DNA of 64,000 nt. It comes from Siphonodentalium dalli. Lineage: Eukaryota; Mollusca; Scaphopoda; Gadilida; Siphonodentaliidae. The stretch covers positions 2,023,314-2,087,313 of the forward strand of contig CP136068.1 of the NCBI GenBank assembly GCA_032622095.1. Reading direction: 5' to 3'. The notes beneath the pieces are model-generated. The model was not told where the DNA came from. It searched no databases and was given only the letters and a program-made list of their open reading frames with translations. The translations under genes and the position numbers were made by a program. Numbering within the stretch: the stretch's first letter is position 1; each line of letters begins with the position of its first letter. Shown here one piece after another: positions 44,638-55,830 of the stretch.

Positions 44638-44784
44638 TATAACTGTAACTATCACAATGTGGTCAAGGAGCCGGTTCCAATGATATCCATATTTGTATGG
44701 TTCTATTGAGACAGACCGAAGATATTTTAGGCTGTTGAAGCTTTATTTGGCCGGTTTTGGCCGGTTTGTTGGGAAAAGGGTTAA
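44638..44784. mobile_element. Flank shared with 58953-59089, ending at TTAA
   Basis: This segment (CCGGTTCCAATGATATCCAT ... CCGGTTTGTTGGGAAAAGGG, TTAA at 44781-44784) is present in reverse orientation beside two-hairpin copy 2, where it begins at TTAA 58953. The two-hairpin sequence is probably part of a larger TTAA-targeted element. Confidence 0.7.
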
Positions 44785-44876
44785 TGTGGTGTACTACAAT
44801 ACTACATGCAGTAGCAACTCAATTAAACTTGAGTTTTGTTTTGAAATTATAAATTTCCTCACATACCAATACATGG

Positions 44877-45421
44877 TGCAGGTCTGGACTCACCATGCTG
44901 TATCACATGGAATGCTCAGGTCTGGACTCACCATGCTGTATCACATGGAATGCTCAGGTCTGGACTCACCATGCTGTATCACATGAAATGCTCAGGTCTG
45001 GACTCACCATGCTGTATCACATGGAATGCTCAGGTCTGGACTCACCATGCTGTATCACATGGAATGCTCAGATCTGGACTCACCATGCTGTATCACATGG
45101 AATGCTCAGATCTGGACTCACCATGCTGTATCACATGGAATGCTCAGATCTGGACTCACCATGCTGTATCACATGGAATGCTCAGATCTGGACTCACCAT
45201 GCTGTATCACATGGAATGCTCAGATCTGGACTCACCATGCTGTATCACATGGAATGCTCAGGTCTGGACTCACCATGCTGTATCACATGGAATGCTCAGA
45301 TCTGGACTCACCATGCTGTATCACATGGAATGCTCAGGTCTGGACTCACCATGCTGTATCACATGGAATGCTCAGGTCTGGACTCACCATGCTGTATCAC
45401 ATGGAATGCTCAGATCTGGAG
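44877..45421. repeat. 38-bp tandem array, about 14 units
   Basis: The unit CAGGTCTGGACTCACCATGC, then TGTATCACATGGAATGCT, is almost invariant apart from AGGTCT versus AGATCT and one ATGAAATG. The A variants are clustered in the middle. Since 38 is not a multiple of three, three overlapping plus-strand frames show the same peptide words and none is a supported gene. Confidence 0.96.
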
Positions 45422-46011
45422 CAGTAGGTGGGCAATTTTGGATTGTTTGGGGTGTTATGCATGAATGGGAGTGGCCCGAGTGGAGAAGATGGTACAACAT
45501 TATGCATGTACAGTACATGTTCAAAGTGACCTACGGTACATGTACTGTACAAGTAAATAAAACCCCAACAACATGCAGCCTGAAAACATCCACAAATAAC
45601 ATTTTTATTGAAGATCGGTCACTTTTAACAACAATTACTGTCAGCTTGATTTCTTAATTATCCGCCCACAACTTTCATTCCTTTTCAATCTGGTAAATTG
45701 TCATTGGTGTTCATATTGATTTCATCGACACTCATTATTTAAATCTGCTCTATTCTCTGAATCATTACTTTGAAATGTGACAGAACGAGTCATGTTAACG
45801 TTGATAATCAAATGGTTCATGCACTCACAGGTACATGTACTAGTACATGTGGTGGTACATGTACCGTACCTGTACATGTACTTTACTTTTTGTTTCGTTA
45901 CTTAGAAGGACACCCCCTCTCTTTTTGGTAATACATTTACCGGTAATATGGTAGGCCCATGTACATTGTACACTACGGTAGTAGTACTAGTAGTTCAGAA
46001 TTGGTCACTCT
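45422..46011. other. ACATGTAC-rich DNA without a gene
   Basis: Several short palindromic ACATGTAC/GTACATGT clusters (45505-45555, 45830-45885). No other feature. Confidence 0.45.
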
Positions 46012-46411
46012 AATTGGTTTTTGTGTCATAAAGGTACCCAGGTATTGAAAATTGTGATAAAGGTAAGGTACCCAGGTTGCAGCAGGTTGGGGAAAAATTT
46101 GGATAAAGGTAATCAGGTTCATCTGCAGACGACATGGTATTTTTGTGTTACACTGCAGGACAACATATCAAAGGATACATTAGTTGATACTATATTATAG
46201 TATACTTCATCGGGACAACATGTACATCCTTTCAATTTAGAGCAGTTCAAACAATTTTAAACTGAAAGTAACTGTTTAAAACCAAACAAATTTCCAGCAA
46301 AGACATTTAAATCTCGTTTAATTTGAGATTTGATGAACCTGGGAAGTGGGTACCTTTATCACAATTTTCAGAACCTGGGTACTAGTACATTTATCACCAA
46401 AAAAAGCAATT
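46012..46411. mobile_element. Foldback MITE, about 400 bp
   Basis: The left end AATTGGTTTTTGTGTCATAA, GGTACCCAGGTATTGAAAAT and the right end ATTTTCAGAACCTGGGTACT ... AAAAAAAGCAATT form diverged arms of about 80 bp. The middle is not palindromic. Confidence 0.65.
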
Positions 46412-46688
46412 CAGTAGTAGTAGTACATGTATGATGTACATGTAGGAGCTCATTATATCCTCCTTAATCATGAAGTTTATCATGGAAGTACTAGTATTCC
46501 TCAGTCAGTACCGGTGGTTTGTTCTGAAATGTTCACAATTGACAGTATTTACATTGCCATTTTTTTTGGTTCTGTTATACATGATATGTATATTTTGAAA
46601 CTTCTGTCTGTACCGGTATGTGTGTAAGTGTGTTATAGACTCGGAAACTGCTTGACCGATCTGACTCAAATTTGGTACCGTACATGTA

Positions 46689-47032
46689 CCGCTATTCTCA
46701 AAGTAATTGACCAGAAAAACAGGGTGATACCCCGGTCATGACCGCGGTGATACCGGTAATAAACGGTAGCGGTATCGAGATGGTCATGGTGGTGGAGTTA
46801 CGGTATTGGGCGATAATGATACCGCGGTCTTTTAGCGGGCACCGCATTAATTTTGTTGAATACCGCGGTGATTTTCATGGAACTCTTTGAGGGGAGGTAT
46901 TTACTCACACATACTTGTTCGCGTTAACAAGCGGTATCAGTACCGCGGTATTGGAGGATACCGCGGTATAGTACCGCCATATTAACGGGGTGACACCACG
47001 TTATTGGTGGTCAATTACTTTAAGTATAGCGG
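46689..47032. mobile_element. TA-flanked MITE, family B copy 2 (344 bp)
   Basis: Reverse-orientation copy of 44118-44462 with ends CCGCTATTCTCAAAGTAATT and AATTACTTTAAGTATAGCGG, flanked by TA at 46687-46688 and 47033-47034. Confidence 0.9.
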
Positions 47033-47342
47033 TATGTACATGTAGGCCTACATGTACATATGTACATGTACTTTGATCCCTGGAACAACATGGGTGGGTC
47101 CAATTTCACTTGCGACAAATACGCAATTTCACTTGAGTGACAAATACGCTCATATAGGCATGTTTCTGGACCGATCGAACAATAGTTTTTTCTTTTTCCT
47201 AATACTTTTCAACATTGCTCGATCAATAATGTTCAAGCCCAGACCAGAGGCGATCACAAAGAAATCCCTAAATAGCCTGGACGAAGTCGGACACATCAGC
47301 TAATATTAAATAAATTGCAAAGAGCCTCAAAGCCCAGCTCTC

Positions 47343-47556
47343 TTAACCCTTTCAGTGCCAAGTCCGATTTTTGTATCAATATTTCCTTGATAATTTTTCA
47401 AATTTATTGATTATAATAATGTGATACATTGATGGAAAGAGCTATTAGAGCTCTTTCCAATTTCCATCAATGTATCACATTATTATAATCAATAAATTTG
47501 AAAAATTATCAAGGAAATATTGATACCAAAATCGGACTTGGCACTGAAAGGGTTAA
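47343..47556. mobile_element. Palindromic TTAA MITE, copy 2 (214 bp)
   Basis: Same family as 30144-30350: TTAACCCTTTCAGTGCCAAG at the left end, the inverse at the right, arms of about 100 bp with GATTATAATAATGTGATACA, and a slightly longer loop. Confidence 0.9.
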
Positions 47557-48970
47557 TTCAGATAGTTTGGCTTTGGCAATCCGTAATGGCAACCCTTTGC
47601 CGTGCCCCAGTAGTATCCAATTATGAGGGCTGGAGCCCGATATTAGACAGTCTGCTACGATGCTGAGTATCTGTTCTACAATTTTATAGATTTTATGCAC
47701 CCAGTACTAGTATACCAGTACACTATACATTCAATTTGTTCAGACTGTTTCTCAGAATTTCCTCACAATAAAATGTTGATATACATGTACATGTACATGT
47801 ATGTGTAAATTTTAATGTACATACATGTATACAAATGTGTTCATGCACAGTATCGTCAATATACCGGTAATGCACTGTAATGAATTTGATTATACACCCC
47901 CCCCTTTGAAACATTAACACAATATCTATACCGGTACCTCTGACAGCAACTACATGTACATGTACGCCCCTAATTAATACATGTGCCGAAAACAAAATTG
48001 CATATAGATCAACCGGTATCCACTCATGTGCCATATACGTACTAGTACTAGTACATGTACCCAGTAGCTGTACACAGGAAAGTGATTCTTGAGAGAAAAA
48101 GGCAGTGTCAGCATTCAGTGTTTTATAAAGTTGTTTAATGAAGTTTCTTGCAGCTGGCTACACTGACTGGAGGTCTATTTGTAAAATGCCTGTTGTATTG
48201 CACCCCATGTGATACAGACATTGTAAGTTATTGCACTGGTGCTGCCGTGACAGCTTGTCGATTTAGATGAGTTTGCTCTCCCTTCTCTCATTGACATAGT
48301 GTATTTATACAATCTTCTCTCTTGTGTCAGGCATTTTACCTATCGATCGTCCTCAGCTGATCGAAGTTGATTGTGTCACAGTGTTATCTCATTCTCCTTC
48401 AATATATAGACTGTATCTGAATCTTTCCATGTACATTATACATATACTAATGTACTGCAAGGGTGGTACCAGTACCAACCAAGGGTGCTACTAGTACCAG
48501 TAGCACCAACCAACATATTGGCTCCACTGAAGTGGTATTTCATACATGTACCCCTTAAATATACATTGTACATGTACTGTAAACTTTCTCTGACTCCTTT
48601 ACTGTGGATGCTGATATACTCAGATATAACACAGGGTTACTATGGTATTAGTGTATAATATATACATGTATGTGAGAAAAATATTAGAGTTGGTACATTG
48701 GAAGTACCGGTACATGTAGTAGGCTTAATATAATGTTATTTTTTTAAATTGAAATGTTTTTTTATTCAGGTGTTTTCATTTGCTTTCTTTTTTTGTCAAT
48801 TCAACTCAGATTATTTTCCAATGCTTTATGTACCCCTACATGTAATGTGATAAAAAAACAAAAAGATTTTCATGTAAATAAAAGTTTAGGGTAGGGGTTT
48901 AAATTTTAGTCAGAGGGGAACTCCAACCACAAATATTTTTGAATTGGCGGTACAGCTGGGCTCTATGATT
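47557..48970. other. ACATGTAC-rich DNA without a recognised gene
   Basis: Many ACATGTAC, ACTAGTAC and ACCGGTAC palindromes (for example 47784-47800, 48035-48060, 48470-48510). No coding or RNA feature seen. Confidence 0.45.
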
Positions 48971-49406
48971 ATTAAGGAAGAGGTCAAGTGACCAATTTTT
49001 AATGGGCATTTTCCATGCAATTCTCCACAGCAAAAGTTACAGAGTTGCAAATATTTCTGGGTGTGACTTTGTGCGGTATTGAAAATAATAAACATTTATC
49101 TGGCGGGTCGGCTTGAAATTTGTTCCATTAGATTGTTGAAGTATTTATTTTTAATTTTTTTTTTCATTTTTCAAAACTAGGTCAAGTGTTGTAATTCCAG
49201 AAAAAAATTCTCAAAAATTAATTTAGAGCAAAAATTGCCTATTTAGGCTATTTACCAAGCCCAGCCGCCAGTTAATGTTATGTCTGTTTAATGATATATT
49301 TGCTTTATTTCCCAGCCAACGGCTTCATTTTTGGTGTAACTTTTTCTGGAGAGATTTACATGGAAATCCCCATTCAAAATTGGTCACTTGACCTCCCCCT
49401 TAATAC
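48971..49406. mobile_element. Foldback element, family A copy 2
   Basis: The ends ATTAAGGAAGAGGTCAAGTG (48971) and CACTTGACCTCCCCCTTAAT (to 49404) continue into ACCAATTTTTAATGGG / CCCATTCAAAATTGGT. The interior matches 11066-11320 in the same orientation. Confidence 0.82.
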
Positions 49407-49805
49407 TCATTGTGCACCCCCCAGTATCCAAAATAAATAGAAGATCCACAACAAAAAATATTGATATTGAAAGAGAGATAATTGTATCCTTAGTGTTTGT
49501 AGCTCTCATGTCTCAGTTTACCTGTAACAAGAGATTACTGAGGTTATGTTAGGGATGAGTTCATAACAGATGTGTGATGACTGATTTATTTGGTGAACAG
49601 CCGACATGCTCCCACATGGACAGGCAGGCAGGTGTGATGGTCTATTGTGATATCAAACTGATACTAATCATAAAGGGATCAATGACAATGCTTTTAGGCC
49701 TGGCCAAATTTATTACTAATCTGTTCAAATATGAATGAGTCAAAGGGGGATTGTGTAAAATTTCTGCTGTTAGAGAGATAATGTTAATCTGAAATAACAA
49801 CTGTA

Positions 49806-49912
49806 CAGTAATGCTCTAATTAATCGACTCCTTAACCACAACATAATTATGAGTAACTTTTCAGGATTTAGTCGAAAATATGGCTTGTTGCCATTGATCG
49901 GAAAGCTCTCCC
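49806..49912. mobile_element. Half copy of TA MITE family C
   Basis: CAGTAATGCTCTAATTAATC ... GGATTTAGTCGAAAATATGG ... GGAAAGCTCTC preserves one arm only, preceded by TA. Confidence 0.8.
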
Positions 49913-50295
49913 TGCCGCAGTAGAAAAATGTCAATTTCAAGTGCTGGGTTTGGGTGGAGAGTTAACCTGTTGGTTTATTTGGTGTAGCCTTGAGAGATGA
50001 TTATCAATAAAATTTGTCTCCAGTTTCTGGCACATGCATTGTGTGACTTGGTTTTGTTGGGAACATTTGGCTTTTGTTGAGTCTCAGCATGAAACAGTTA
50101 TATCCATGGGAAGGTAGAAATTACAGGGAGACAGGCACGCTTCATGTATCCTCACATACTCCAGCCTATTGATGCTGCGTCAAACAAGTCTGTGCTGGGG
50201 CACGCTTAGTGCAATTAACAAGGCATCCTGCACTGGCCAAGCTGTACATGTATCGGTAGTTCTAATCTCATTGAACATTGATTGATGTTCGGGAG
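49913..50295. other. No feature seen
   Basis: Ordinary AT-rich sequence between two mobile elements. Confidence 0.4.
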
Positions 50296-50986
50296 ATTAA
50301 GAGGAAGGTGCAGTGGTAACATTTTAATGGGGAATTCAATGTTAATTTTCAGGACAAGATATTCAATATTTACAAACTGTAGAAGAATGCTTCATGTCTT
50401 GTTGGATGTTCAAGTACAGATCTAGTGACAATGCAGATTTTCATTTTGTTGTGTGAAATTTGATGGAAATATTTTAAACCATGATAAATCTGGCGACCTT
50501 TTTAATAAATGTTCAATAATATCCAACCTGGGATGAAAATGTCACTAGATAAGCATTCAAACTTTCCAAAAAGTTATGATAAGATCACCTGCGATCAATC
50601 TTTTCCCCAAAATTAACACTGAATTGAGAGGGGGGGTCGGAATTTTTTTTGCAACATATAGGGCTTTTTTTAAATCCACTTTTTGTCATTTTTTTCACCG
50701 ATACAAGAAATTTGAGTTTTGCTGTGTCTTCAGTGGCCACTTAAGAACATAATAGGTATAGGATATTGGTTTTATTTGCTTTGAAACTCATTATTTCTGT
50801 TTTCAATTTAGTGGGCGTGTCAAAAATTTCCAATTTTTTTGTTTTTTTTTCATTCTTTTTGGTTTATGTGTAGTCCAAGGGTAACTAAGGCCATTTTTAG
50901 CATGATATGTTTTTACTTTTGGCCGACAACCCCCCCCCCCTGCTGAATTCCCCATTAAAATGTTGCCACTTTACCTCCCTCTATAG
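50296..50986. mobile_element. Probable foldback element related to family A ends
   Basis: TTAAGAGGAAGGTGCAGTGG, TAACATTTTAATGGGGAATT at the left and AATTCCCCATTAAAATGTTG, CCACTTTACCTCCCTCTA at the right are inverted over about 45 bp and resemble family A ends. The interior is different. Confidence 0.65.
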
Positions 50987-51157
50987 AACTCGTGGTGGTT
51001 TGATTGAAGCCTAAATTAAACACGCTTCATCACATCCCAGTCTGGTTCCCAGGATCAAAATATTAAGGTGAACATGTTAAATACTTTTAAATGGACTTTC
51101 TATGTCACTGTGAGCGTGTGTGAGACTTACATGTATTATACCAGTTACAGGGAGTTT

Positions 51158-51345
51158 AGTAATGCTCTAAATAATCGACTCCTTAACCACAGAAGAATTA
51201 TGGTTAATTTTTCAGGATTTAGTCTGAAATATGGCTCAGTGAGAGCTTTCCGATGAATGGCAACAAGCCATATTTCCGACTAAATCCTGAAAATTTACCC
51301 ATAATTCTGCTGTCGTTAAGGAGTCGATTACTTAGGGCATTCCTG
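51158..51345. mobile_element. TA MITE family C copy (188 bp)
   Basis: Palindrome from AGTAATGCTCTAAATAATCG to CGATTACTTAGGGCATTCCTG with inner GAGAGCTTTCCGATGAATGG. The left arm is shortened near the centre. Confidence 0.85.
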
Positions 51346-51399
51346 TACATGTACATAAGAATCGGCTTGTCTGTCTGTTCATCCGTCTGTCCGTACATC

Positions 51400-52370
51400 C
51401 ATGTTAGAAGACATTTTATATGTACACCACACTCTTGAAAACCTCTGGTACCAGTACATGTACCTGGTATTCTATATTGTTCAGGTGAGGGGACACCCAA
51501 TAGCTTTACATGTACTTACTCATACTGAGTACAATATAAGTTCAGTACATGCAACTTTTGTTGTAAAATATAGAGATCCGGGGGGGCTGGGAACACCACA
51601 GAATACAAGGGTAAACCTGTCTTCGGTAACATGGACAAAGGTGATCATTATCTAGGTACACATTCCGAAGTGCCACTTGGACAATTCCATAGTCAGTAAA
51701 ATTAAAAACAGGAGCATAATAGAGGTATGCCTGGTGTTTTGAAATTTGGAAAATATAGGTATACATATGACAGAGTATGCGTACCAGTATCGTAGAATCA
51801 CGCACTATCATAAATGAACTAGTTATACGTAGAGTATTAAAATATTCTTTAGTTTCATGATTGTCCCATACCGGTAGTTTCAGTAAAACATGGGAGCGTG
51901 GTACATAGTTAGGTGTTACAAATTTAGAAATTAGGAACGTAAGCATATGCCGCGAGTTTTCGAAAGGGTTAATTTTGAAATTTATAGTTATGTACATGAG
52001 TAAGCAGTTGTGGAATGTAAGTGTAGGTGTAAGTCTGAAGTAAAATGCTAAATTTCACTGGAATCGTCGTCAGTTATGTACCTGGTGATGGAGTGTTTAA
52101 ACAACAGACCACCGCTTTTCGACACTTTGAGGGGAAACCTAATACATGTAGCTTTACATGTAGCTTTACTGATACTGAGTACAATATAAGTACAGTACAT
52201 GCAACTTTAGTACTCAAACTAATTTTCATTTTCAACAGTTTCATAAGAAAACATAAAACGAAAGTCTTTTGGGATTTAGAAGTTATCATAGACTGTATCA
52301 ACCTCCCGCGTAGATCAATCAATAGACCGAATTACTGCCAACACGAATGTTTGCAGTGTGTTTCATAGTA
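51400..52370. other. Region with a 151-codon minus frame and locally duplicated segments
   Basis: A minus-strand frame at 51542-51997 (151 codons; includes DYGIVQVALRNVYLDNDHLC) is longer than most chance frames here, but I recognise no family and see no splice context that supports it. ACTGAGTACAATATAAGT recurs at 51526 and 52175, and 52235-52370 is similar to 53255-53392 (CAACCTCCCGC(G/A)TAGATCAA), so the area is made of small duplications. Confidence 0.3.
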
Positions 52371-52384
52371 TGTGTGATATGGTA

Positions 52385-52660
52385 CAGTAATGCCCTAAAT
52401 AAACGACTACTTAACCACAGCAGAATTATGGGTAACTTTTCAGGATTTAGTCGGAAATATGGCTTGTTGCCATTCGTCGGAAAGCTCTCATTGAGAGCTT
52501 TCTGATCAATGGCAACAAGCCATATTTCCGACTAAATCCTGAAAAATTACCCATAATTCTCATTGAAAGCTTTCCAATGAATGGCAACAAGCCATATTTC
52601 TGACTAAATCATGAAAAATTACCCATAATTCTGCTGAGGTTAAGGAGTCGATTATTTAGG
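52385..52660. mobile_element. Three-armed copy of TA MITE family C
   Basis: Starts CAGTAATGCCCTAAATAAAC after TA and has the usual left arm, then two successive right arms (GCTTTCTGATCAATGGCAAC... and GCTTTCCAATGAATGGCAAC...), each ending ACCCATAATTCT. The extra arm is an internal duplication. Confidence 0.88.
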
Positions 52661-52767
52661 GCATATCCGTAGTTCCGATACCATAGGGGTACATGTACAT
52701 GTATAGTATGGTACATACAGACTAAAACTGATCAAATGGGATTGTAGGAACAAATACCGTGCATGTA

Positions 52768-53141
52768 CCCTGCTGGACAAAACAAGTGTCCACTTAACTG
52801 CGGTGCGGTTAGTGTTGCCACCGCGGCCGAAATGCAACTACACCGCGGCTCCACCAGCTAACTACAGTTGGGCCGCGGTGTAATTGCCTTTCTGCATGGT
52901 GTAGTTGCCACGGTGTACTTTCATCAAACTGAAAAAAGAGAATACAAACCAGAAATCTAACCACGGTGTACATGCCATTCGACCGCAAGGGTAGTTGCCT
53001 TTCAGTGCAGTGAACTTGCCGTTTGGCCGCAGTGTATTTGCCGTTCGGCCGCGGTGCTCAACTGCAGTTACAAACTCTGACACCGCGGCTGAACGGCAAA
53101 TACACCGCGGTGCCAATGGACACTTGTTTTGTCCAGCGGGG
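52768..53141. mobile_element. TA-flanked MITE with CCGCGG-rich interior (374 bp)
   Basis: Ends CCCTGCTGGACAAAACAAGT and ACTTGTTTTGTCCAGCGGGG, flanked by TA at 52766-52767 and 53142-53143. The interior carries repeated GCCGCGGTGTA and ATTTGCCGTTCGGCCGC in both orientations. Confidence 0.87.
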
Positions 53142-53464
53142 TACATGTACATGTACCTGTATGCACATGTATCCAAATTTCCACCAGTCCCACTGAAGAT
53201 TTATAATGTACCTCTTCAGCACTAGATATTCACTCTACCGGTAATTAATTTTCGTTTCCAACAGTTTGATGGTTCATGATACTAAAATATAAAAAAAGAA
53301 ATCTTATAAAATGTGATTTAGAAACACGAATCATATCAACCTCCCGCATAGATCAATCAGGACTGCTGCCAACACGAATCTTCGCAGTATACAGTGTACA
53401 TGTATGAGTCATCAGTTATGTGCCAATAAATGTTGCACAGAGATGACTATTTGGCAAGACTCAT

Positions 53465-53899
53465 GCAAGCCTGTAAATAGTTTGTCTGTCATTTGCAGAA
53501 TGAGGTTCCCAGAGGGTGAATTTGGTGACACTATCCCGCATGGTGGGCTAGCATCACCAAATTAACCCTCTGGGAACCTTATTCTGCTCAGGCATCAACT
53601 GCTATGGGAGACCTGCGATAAGATGTTCACCCCATTAGTCACGTACCTCGATTGTGCATTTTATCTTCTGTAAATTAGGGGAAAAAATGTAGAAACTGAA
53701 CAGAAGGGAAAAAGTAACATAAAACAATGTTAATTTGAGACTATAAATACCGGTACTTCCCAGAAGATAAGGCCTAAGCAGAATGAGGTCCCCAGATGAT
53801 GAATTTGGTGCTGTTAGCCCACTGTGCGGGATAGCTTCACTAAATTCACCCTCTGGGGACCTTATTCAGCAAATGACAGACAAACTATTTACAGGCATG
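53465..53899. mobile_element. MITE with two internal hairpins, copy 2
   Basis: Reverse-orientation copy of 28883-29330. Ends CAAGCCTGTAAATAGTTTGT and ACAAACTATTTACAGGCATG, with subterminal hairpins at about 53495-53590 and 53780-53875. Confidence 0.87.
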
Positions 53900-53959
53900 G
53901 ACTACATTATACAAATGATGTGTATTTGGCATGGCTCATGAAGGAAAAGTTGCTGACTA

Positions 53960-54106
53960 CAGTAATGCTCTAAGTAATCGACTTCTTAACCACAGCTCCC
54001 CGAGAGCTTTCCGATGAATGGCAACAAGCCATATTTCCGACTAAATCCTGAAAAGTTACCCATAATTCTGCTGTGGTTAAGAAGTGGATTACTTAGAGCA
54101 TTACTG
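53960..54106. mobile_element. TA MITE family C copy with a deleted arm (147 bp)
   Basis: Flanked by TA. The left arm jumps from CTTCTTAACCACAG to CTCCCCGAGAGC, so the hairpin has lost most of one side. Confidence 0.88.
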
Positions 54107-54354
54107 TATCTCTCTGTACAGATAAACTAAAAGCTCGGTCAAGTTTCTTATTTCCACTTAATGTTCTCAAACAGTTTTTTTGCCAATGTATAATGGGTTT
54201 CTAACTTCTCAAAAATATTATATCTGAGAGATTTCAGAGAACACATTATATATGAACCAGATAGAGAAACCGGTTTCATGTTTACTACCGGTAGTAGGTG
54301 CATTTATCTTGAAATAAAAATGAGTGCATGTACTGGTATTAAAGGGAGAATGTA

Positions 54355-54567
54355 CAGTAATGTTCTAAATAAGTCACTCCTTAACCATAGAGGAATTATG
54401 GGTAATTTTTCAGGATTTAGTCGGAAATATGGCTTGTTGCCATTCATCAGAAAGGTCTCAGTGAGAGCTTTCCGATGAATGGCAACAAGCCATATTTCCA
54501 ACTAAATCCTGAAAAATTATCCATAATTCTGCTGTGGTTAAGGAGTCGATTATTTAGGGCATTACTG
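54355..54567. mobile_element. TA MITE family C, complete copy (213 bp)
   Basis: CAGTAATGTTCTAAATAAGT to TTTAGGGCATTACTG with TA on both sides (54353-54354, 54568-54569). Nearly full-length palindrome around CAGTGAGAGCTTTCC. Confidence 0.92.
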
Positions 54568-54569
54568 TA

Positions 54570-55195
54570 TCTAAATCCATCCATTTATGGGGCCATCTCC
54601 TACTATATTCAACAGAAAACATGCAACAAATGAATGAATTTGAGTCAGGTACAGGGTATGAGTGCAAAGGTGTGGTCCAAGGTAGTTGGAAATTTGTTCT
54701 ATTGGGAGGGGGTGATGTCGTTGAAGCTTCAAAATTAGACACCCCCTCCCCGATTGAAGACCATCTAGCCATGTCCCTGGACGATAACTCTCACATACAT
54801 GTACATGTAAACAAAATGGAACGGTGCCTTGGATTCCCCCAGCGATATGTCGGGACGTCTTTATGATGGTCTGAAAGGCATGTTTTGTCTGCTGAGCGAT
54901 ATGATGGCCAGATACAGATGGCCAAATACAGATGGCCAAATACTAGTATTGTCATACATGTACATGTTTATAACGGCAATTTTTTTATCTGTCTTGTTGT
55001 CTTATAAAATGCCTTAGTTTATTAAGAAACTGGCCATAGTTTCGTTTGATTTTTGAGTTAGATCGTCATCATTTGGTTGAGGTCCTCCTGTAAATTCAAG
55101 TCGGTCAAGTACATGTACCGGTACATGTACTGTATACTGCTGATTAATGTTAGGGCTGGGCTTTCCCCATTCAGTACTCGAGATTGTATTGCATA
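54570..55195. other. DNA with a hAT-like tail fragment
   Basis: At 54675-54782, GGTAGTTGGAAATTTGTTCT and TAGACACCCCCTCCCC...CATCTAGCCATGTCCCTGG resemble the right end of the 36673-41030 element. Nothing else is recognised. Confidence 0.5.
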
Positions 55196-55199
55196 CAGA

Positions 55200-55443
55200 T
55201 CATACAGACCATACAGACCATACAGATTATAACCCATGTATTGGTACCAGTAGGTCACTAGAATAGGGACATACCGGTATTACTTCTGTCCAGACATTGA
55301 TAAACTGAGGTCTGAATGAAGTGACCATACAGACCATACAGACCATACAGATTATAACCCATGTATTGGTACCAATAGGTCACTAGAATAGGGACATATT
55401 ACTTCTGTCCAGACATTGATAAACTGAGGTCTGAATGAAGTGA
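55200..55443. repeat. Tandem duplication of about 124 bp
   Basis: GACCATACAGATTATAACCC, ATGTATTGGTACCA(G/A)TAGG and TCTGTCCAGACATTGATAAA through GAAGTGAC occur twice in succession. Confidence 0.93.
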
Positions 55444-55504
55444 CGGATCCTATCACTGTGAAATTGCTTGGGACCAAGATGATTATTCATTTCTCTAAGT
55501 CTTA

Positions 55505-55560
55505 CAGTAATGCCCTAAGTAATCGACCCCTTAACCACAGCAGAATTATGGGTAACTTTT
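55505..55560. mobile_element. Truncated TA MITE family C copy
   Basis: CAGTAATGCCCTAAGTAATC through GGGTAACTTTT, then cut by the following tandem array. Confidence 0.85.
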
Positions 55561-55830
55561 AGTGAGTGGCAGTGAGCTTCCGTTGAGTCCTCCGTCGTGT
55601 GAGTGGCTTGGATCAGTGAGTGGCAGTGAGCTTCCGTTGATTCCTCCGCCATGTGAGTCGCTTGGCATGAATCAGTGAGTGGCAGTGAGCTTCCGTTGAT
55701 TCCTCCGCCGTGTGAGTAGCTTGACATGAATCAGTGAGTGGCAGTGAGCTTCCGTTGATTCCTCCGCCATGTGAGTCGCTTGACATGAATCAGTGAGTGG
55801 CAGTGAGCTTCCGTTGAGTCCTCCCTTATT
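55561..55830. repeat. 53-60-bp tandem array, five units
   Basis: AGTGAGTGGCAGTGAGCTTC, CGTTGA(G/T)TCCTCCG(C/T)C and TGTGAGT(C/G)GCTTG repeat, with starts at 55561, 55614, 55674, 55732 and 55791. A relic is near 58460-58495. Confidence 0.94.

Noticed and set aside
44895-45657. Frames of 133-235 codons with WTHHAVSHGM words
   Set aside because: The 38-bp array read in three frames.
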